A DNA stretch of 9,320 nucleotides. Origin: UBA5499 sp002426275 (GTDB lineage Bacteria; Bacillota; DTU084). Made by a program: the position numbers and the translations under genes. The stretch covers positions 1 to 9,320 of the forward strand of contig CALASN010000081.1 of NCBI GenBank assembly GCA_937888735.1, given 5' to 3'. The notes under the pieces are model-generated. The model did not search any database, was not told the DNA's origin, and worked only from the letters and a program-made list of their open reading frames with translations. Positions 5,801 through 9,320 of the stretch are shown here, in pieces (within the stretch, counting starts at the first letter, position 1; each line of letters opens with the position of its first letter).

Positions 5801-8140
5801 TTAACGGAAAACTCCTACCCTCTTCACAATCTGTTTTGCTCTATTGCCTCCTGCTTCGCGGACTTGAAGCTGTGCATAATACAGCCCATTGGGCACTGGC
5901 CTTTGCTTTGAATCGCGGCCGTCCCATGTCACTTCCTGAAGTTCGTTTTCCCCTTCATCTTCAATCCCTTGAAAGCTATCTCCAGAGAGCAGTTCTCTCA
6001 CGCATCGACCTTGTCGATTGAAAATCCTCAAAGTGAGCTCCGCAGTCCTGGCCACGACAAAACGCATCTTCACTTCCGGGGCTCCCCTGTGGGGCTGTAT
6101 TGCCGCAGGGCTGATGGCCAAATAGGGTACGGCTAAGCCAGCTTCCGTATCTACAACTTCAAAGCTGTCGATTTCCGTATAATCGCTCCAAATCCCACTG
6201 GGAAAAACAGCGCAGGCGCGCCACCACCATTTCCCTTCGCTTAACTTTTGATCCAAGTTAAAGCGAATGCGATTATCCTGGTCCGCAAGATTGGGGATAT
6301 TATCCAAAGCGAAAGTTATTTCCTCGAAATCAGCTTCACGAGCCAATTCCAGCCTGTACCTTTCCGCTCCCGCCACAGGCAGCCAAGAAAAAATGGGTTT
6401 GTTATTGACCAAAATAGCCCCTTGTTCATTATCCGGCTCAGCCGGCGGATACGGAGACAGCGGTTTTTTCGCTAGATAAAATGGTTGAGAGCGATTCCCG
6501 TCTTGATCCACGGCTACGATTGCGTAATAAAAGGTCTTGATTTCGCTGATCTGCCGATCGATAAACTCGTACTCCGTTCCCGGCATGGCCGTACCCTCCG
6601 GCAGGCAAACGCCAAGCAAAGTCTCCTGCGTACAGGGAAAGCTCTCTTTAGCTCCCCGATAAATGAGAAAAAGTCCCACATCGTCGCTTGCAGCGGTCCA
6701 AGCGAGCCTAAGCGTCAAAGGAGTGTCCGCAGCCACTGACCCGCTCACAGGACTAGGCGCAACATCATCCTGAGCTTGACTCAACTTTATCTCTCCTAAC
6801 TGCACAGTCTCGTCAGGGAGACACTCCACGCTCCTCCGCTCCAGCTTGAAGCCCTCATTATAAACCAATAATTGCCCCCTGCCGCTGACAATATTCGCCA
6901 GGCTGAAGCTGCCGTCCGGGGCGGTATAGCTCAGATAGTTGCCGCCTTCTTCTCGCTGATAGGCCACCAAAGCGCTAGCCAGCGGCACGTTCTGAGAATT
7001 GTACACCTTCCCGCTCAGTGTACCTGAATTCCGGAGCCGGAAAGAGACGGTGGTAATCTCGTCAGCGTTAAGCTGGATCTTTTGCCAGAGCGTCTTATAT
7101 CCTGCTTTGGGGATTTCAGCCCAAAAAGTTCCAACCGGAAGATTTTCCAGGAGAATCCTCCCGTCAGAGCTGGTAACTGCTTCTCTAATCGCGTAACCGC
7201 GGCTCTGATCGTAAAGCCGGACGTTGACTCCTGCCAAAGGGAAGCCAGTGCCGTCATCCAAAACTTGCGCGGCGAAAGCGCCGTGCCTCACGGTCGAATC
7301 GATGATCATCACATCATCTAGATAATAGGCGCCCGACGTCTGATAGGAAGCGCTTCCCCGATTTTTCTGAATAAGAATTGCCTGCAGAGTCAAAGGATAA
7401 TCCAATTTATTATTGCCATCGCCGCCGAAATGTCCCCAGCTAGTGGCGGGAACGGCGCTGACAAACGTCCAGCCTGCATCCGTCGATCCTACAATGAGAT
7501 CCGCAGGTTGATATGTCTCATTATTTTTATCAACGACTCGAATCAATACGCCGTAAGGATCGCCTACAGCCTTAATCCAAAACGCAATCCGCTGGCCTTC
7601 TGTGATTCCGCCCGGCCTATTTAAAAACTCGTAGGAGATATATCTTCCTTTATACTCGTCAGCGCCGGTCTGAGTGAAATCAAAGTTAAACTGACCGCTG
7701 TATGAGCCATGCTTCTTTTCTTCGTCGCTCCTTTGAAATGAGCCGCTACATTTATTGCCGGGAGCGATTCTGAATGATATATCCCCTTCAAAATCGCATG
7801 CATTCTCAGGCTGAATCCCTAAGGGGAAAAGAAATTGATTCACCTGCAAGCTATCCGCAGCGGCCAAACTGACGGCTGTCCTTTCCCCCTGATAGCCGTC
7901 TTGAAAAATAACCACCTCATACTCCCCGCTTGCCAGGCCCTCTATCCGATACGCACCAGCAGCATCGGAATTTGTTCGCTGAATCTCCGCGTCTCCCAGC
8001 AAAACCTTAACAGTGGCGTTTGCAAGCGGAGAGCCAACATAACTTTTCACTGTTCCTTCCAAGATGGCTGCGCGCGCTGTCAGGCTAAAAGATAAAACGA
8101 TGATCGCAAGCATCTCCCAGCGGCTCTTCCCAGTGCTCAT
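5801..8140 (-). CDS. Large modular exported surface protein with FlgD-Ig-like C-terminus
   Basis: 779 residues, ATG start with AGGGGGAG 6 bases upstream. The signal peptide ends near TARA (residue 24). Domains in order: carboxypeptidase-regulatory-like (about 26-107, ending in EYEVVIFQDGYQG); galactose-binding-like module (about 112-281, with CSGSFQRSDEEKKHG, WIKAVGDPYGVLIRVVD, SWGHFGGDGNNKLDYP and YYLDDV), paralogous to the module in the two preceding genes; a second carboxypeptidase-regulatory-like domain (about 287-371); a third (about 374-453); a fibronectin-III-like domain (about 459-555, YYAIVAVDQDGNRS); a second fibronectin-III-like domain (about 562-668, PIFSWLPVAGAERYRLELA); and a FlgD-Ig-like domain (about 680-779, LRIFNRQG, VTWDGRDSKQRPVPNGLYY). 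There is no catalytic motif. It looks like a multidomain adhesin or scaffold for glycan binding. In many diderm phyla, FlgD-Ig-like C-termini mark secreted surface proteins, and in some they serve as secretion/anchoring signals. Whether that applies here is inference. Confidence 0.88.
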   Translation of the reverse strand: MSTGKSRWEMLAIIVLSFSLTARAAILEGTVKSYVGSPLANATVKVLLGDAEIQRTNSDAAGAYRIEGLASGEYEVVIFQDGYQGERTAVSLAAADSLQVNQFLFPLGIQPENACDFEGDISFRIAPGNKCSGSFQRSDEEKKHGSYSGQFNFDFTQTGADEYKGRYISYEFLNRPGGITEGQRIAFWIKAVGDPYGVLIRVVDKNNETYQPADLIVGSTDAGWTFVSAVPATSWGHFGGDGNNKLDYPLTLQAILIQKNRGSASYQTSGAYYLDDVMIIDSTVRHGAFAAQVLDDGTGFPLAGVNVRLYDQSRGYAIREAVTSSDGRILLENLPVGTFWAEIPKAGYKTLWQKIQLNADEITTVSFRLRNSGTLSGKVYNSQNVPLASALVAYQREEGGNYLSYTAPDGSFSLANIVSGRGQLLVYNEGFKLERRSVECLPDETVQLGEIKLSQAQDDVAPSPVSGSVAADTPLTLRLAWTAASDDVGLFLIYRGAKESFPCTQETLLGVCLPEGTAMPGTEYEFIDRQISEIKTFYYAIVAVDQDGNRSQPFYLAKKPLSPYPPAEPDNEQGAILVNNKPIFSWLPVAGAERYRLELAREADFEEITFALDNIPNLADQDNRIRFNLDQKLSEGKWWWRACAVFPSGIWSDYTEIDSFEVVDTEAGLAVPYLAISPAAIQPHRGAPEVKMRFVVARTAELTLRIFNRQGRCVRELLSGDSFQGIEDEGENELQEVTWDGRDSKQRPVPNGLYYAQLQVREAGGNRAKQIVKRVGVFR

Positions 8141-8143
8141 CCC

Positions 8144-8992
8144 TTACTCCCCCTTTAAACTCAAGTTTCTCTCTGTAATTGAATTGCTTGTAATTCTAAT
8201 CTCGAGTTTCTGTGTTTGGTAGCCATCCTTACTGATCACAACCGGATATGTACCAAGCGGTAGACGCAGAGAATACATTCCCCGCTCGTCTGTATGAATT
8301 GTCCTGATTAACGTTTCCTCGTTGAAAACCTTGATCTCCGCGTTCGCCAAAGCCGCACCGGCATGATCTGTCAGTCTACCTGCAAACTCCCCTTGACCTA
8401 TGGTAATAAAGCTGAGATCATCCACATAGAAAAAACCTTTGGTCTGGTAAGAGGCGCTTTTATCAGTCTTATCGATCACCAGGGCGATGAGACGAGCAGG
8501 ATAATCGATCTTGCCGTTCTTATCGCCGCCCCAGTGGCCCCAGCTATTTGCCGGCAGCCCTGTGACATACGTCCAGGCGGCAGCGGGCGAACCCGCAAGC
8601 AAAGGAGGGCTTTGAAACGTCTCGCCGCAGCGATCGATAATCCTCACGCGCAGATTGTAAGGTTCACCTTTAGCTTTCACCCACATGCCGATGCGATTTC
8701 CGGCCTGCAATTCTCCCAGTGGGGGGATGAGCTGATATTCCACGTACCTATTTCGGTATACCTCTCCGGAGCTGGTGAAATCGAAATTCAATTTACCGCT
8801 AAACTGTCCGTTCTTCTTTTCTGCATCCGTTCGCTGAAAAGAACCAACACAATTTCCTCCGCCGCCTGTTTTGACGGTGACCGCTCGCTCAAAATCCAGT
8901 GCCATAAATGAGCCGTCCCATTTTTCTTGCGCCATTACCGCCAGGCACTCGAATAGAATAGCAACCAAAAAACAGCTGATCGTTTTTTTCAC
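8144..8992 (-). CDS. Exported protein: galactose-binding-like module plus carboxypeptidase-regulatory-like domain
   Basis: 282 residues, GTG start. The start is supported by an AAAGGAG site 10 bases upstream and by the signal peptide that begins there: Lys-Lys, then a hydrophobic stretch, cleavage probably after AVMA at about residue 21. Residues 28-196 form a jelly-roll/galactose-binding-like module with a conserved GSFQRTDAEKKNG block (50-62), an SFSGKLNFDF-like strand, a WVKAKGEPY strand (104-112), SWGHWGGDKNGKIDYP (150-165) and a closing FFYVDDL strand (187-193). Residues 200-280 are a carboxypeptidase-regulatory-like beta-sandwich (GRLTDHAGAALANAEIKV ... GMYSLRLPLGTYPVVISKDGY). No catalytic residues are evident, so a binding or structural role at the cell surface is the likeliest. 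The module recurs in the genes on both sides. The stop codon lies 3 bases before the next start, so translation is probably coupled. I do not recognise a named family for the module. Confidence 0.88.
   Translation of the reverse strand: MKKTISCFLVAILFECLAVMAQEKWDGSFMALDFERAVTVKTGGGGNCVGSFQRTDAEKKNGQFSGKLNFDFTSSGEVYRNRYVEYQLIPPLGELQAGNRIGMWVKAKGEPYNLRVRIIDRCGETFQSPPLLAGSPAAAWTYVTGLPANSWGHWGGDKNGKIDYPARLIALVIDKTDKSASYQTKGFFYVDDLSFITIGQGEFAGRLTDHAGAALANAEIKVFNEETLIRTIHTDERGMYSLRLPLGTYPVVISKDGYQTQKLEIRITSNSITERNLSLKGE
8147..8154 (-). promoter_or_regulatory. Ribosome binding site inside the end of the upstream gene
   Basis: AGGGGGAG lies 6 bases before the ATG of the 779-residue gene and within the last codons of the 282-residue gene, whose TAA (8146-8144) sits between site and start. 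This layout favours translational coupling of the two proteins. Confidence 0.8.
8415..8684 (-). repeat. Direct repeat, copy 2 (module duplication)
   Basis: This partner of 9051-9320 lies inside the 282-residue gene. Most of the differences between the copies are silent or conservative (only about five amino-acid changes), so both copies appear to have stayed under selection after a fairly recent duplication. Confidence 0.9.
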
Positions 8993-9002
8993 TCTGCCGC
9001 CG

Positions 9003-9009
9003 CTCCTTT
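9003..9009 (-). promoter_or_regulatory. Ribosome binding site for the GTG start of the 282-residue gene
   Basis: AAAGGAG is 10 bases before the GTG at 8992-8990. No ATG in frame lies nearby, and the signal peptide begins immediately after this GTG. Confidence 0.72.
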
Positions 9010-9031
9010 CAAAAATGCGATGATTTTCTTC

Positions 9032-9320
9032 TCAATCTGATACCACAGAAAGATCATCCACATAGAAAAAACCTTTGGTCTGGTACGAGGCGCTTTTGTC
9101 AGTCTTATCGATCAGCAAGGCAATGAGACGGGCAGGATAATCGATCTTGCCGTTCTTATCGCCGCCCCAGTGCCCCCAGCTATCTGCCGGCAGCCCTGTG
9201 ACATATGTCCAGGCGGCATTGGGCGAACCTTCAAGCAACGGAGGGCTTTGAAAAGTCTCGCCGCTGCGATCGATAATCCTCACGCGCAGATTGTAAGGTT
9301 CACCTTTAGCTTTCACCCAC
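9032..9320 (-). CDS. Galactose-binding-like module protein, partial (C-terminal end only)
   Basis: The reading frame is open at the right window edge, so the N-terminus is missing. The GTG at 9316 is an internal valine, not a start: the aligned paralogue reads W-V-K-A-K-G here and the base triplet before it (9319-9317) encodes the same Trp. The visible 95 or so residues match residues 104-195 of the next gene with about five substitutions before the ends diverge, including the module's SWGHWGGDKNGKIDYP block and the closing FFYVDDL strand. The protein stops five residues after that strand (TGA at 9034-9032), so it lacks the carboxypeptidase-regulatory-like domain of its neighbour. It is probably an exported beta-sandwich (jelly-roll) carbohydrate-binding-like protein. 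What precedes the module cannot be seen. It lies 39 bases upstream of the 282-residue gene, in the same orientation and presumably the same operon. The ligand is unknown. Confidence 0.85.
   Translation of the reverse strand, partial: WVKAKGEPYNLRVRIIDRSGETFQSPPLLEGSPNAAWTYVTGLPADSWGHWGGDKNGKIDYPARLIALLIDKTDKSASYQTKGFFYVDDLSVVSD
9051..9320 (-). repeat. Direct repeat, copy 1 (module duplication)
   Basis: This segment aligns without gaps to 8415-8684, at a constant offset of 636 bases. I count about 16 differences in 270 bases, roughly 94% identity. It codes for the C-terminal part of the galactose-binding-like module. Similarity stops abruptly just after the codons for VDDL and continues to the right window edge, so the full duplication is longer than seen here. 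Confidence 0.9.

Noticed and set aside
8363..8911. 182-residue plus-strand open frame
   Set aside because: It is antisense to the 282-residue gene and part of the duplicated module. Its translation shows no recognisable fold.
9314..9316. GTG as a start codon for the right-edge gene
   Set aside because: The duplicated gene has the same GTG as an internal valine in WVKAKGEPY, so the gene continues beyond the window.
1..9320. CRISPR array, tRNA or rRNA genes
   Set aside because: I see no regularly spaced repeats, no tRNA cloverleaf with a TTCGAATC-like arm and no rRNA segments.

Overview
The window holds one strand-uniform gene cluster. All six recognisable coding regions lie on the minus strand and are read from right to left, with gaps of only 39, 3, 28, 27 and 35 bases. 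No internal promoter or terminator is visible, and a strong rho-independent terminator sits 12 bases after the last stop codon. I read it as the distal part of one operon whose start lies beyond the right edge (position 9320).

Order of transcription: (1) a partial gene (9320-9032) encoding the end of a galactose-binding-like module; (2) a 282-residue exported protein (8992-8144) with the same module plus a carboxypeptidase-regulatory-like domain; (3) a 779-residue modular exported protein (8140-5801) with a third, more diverged copy of the module, three carboxypeptidase-regulatory-like domains, two fibronectin-III-like domains and a C-terminal FlgD-Ig-like domain; (4) a 249-residue predicted outer-membrane barrel resembling the PorV/UPF0164 type (5772-5023); (5) a 493-residue predicted outer-membrane barrel (4995-3514); (6) a 1051-residue exported glycosidase with an N-terminal CBM9-like domain and a GH42-like (clan GH-A) catalytic domain (3478-323). 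All five genes with a visible 5' end encode a signal peptide. Together they suggest a cell-surface system that binds and cleaves a glycan, with two barrels for anchoring, export or uptake. The joint function is inferred.

Left of the operon terminator, the minus strand carries what looks like the 5' end of a group II intron (from 273 leftwards), inserted 7 bases after the terminator hairpin, as is usual for bacterial class C introns. The rest, about 1-170, is AT-rich with no supportable gene.

The organism is probably a diderm (outer membrane) bacterium of moderate GC with strong GGAG-type ribosome binding sites and frequent GTG/TTG starts. FlgD-Ig-like C-termini and PorV-like barrels are common in Bacteroidetes/FCB-related candidate phyla. 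The intron 5' end and the strong Shine-Dalgarno sites would also fit a diderm Firmicute. The sequence alone does not decide between these.
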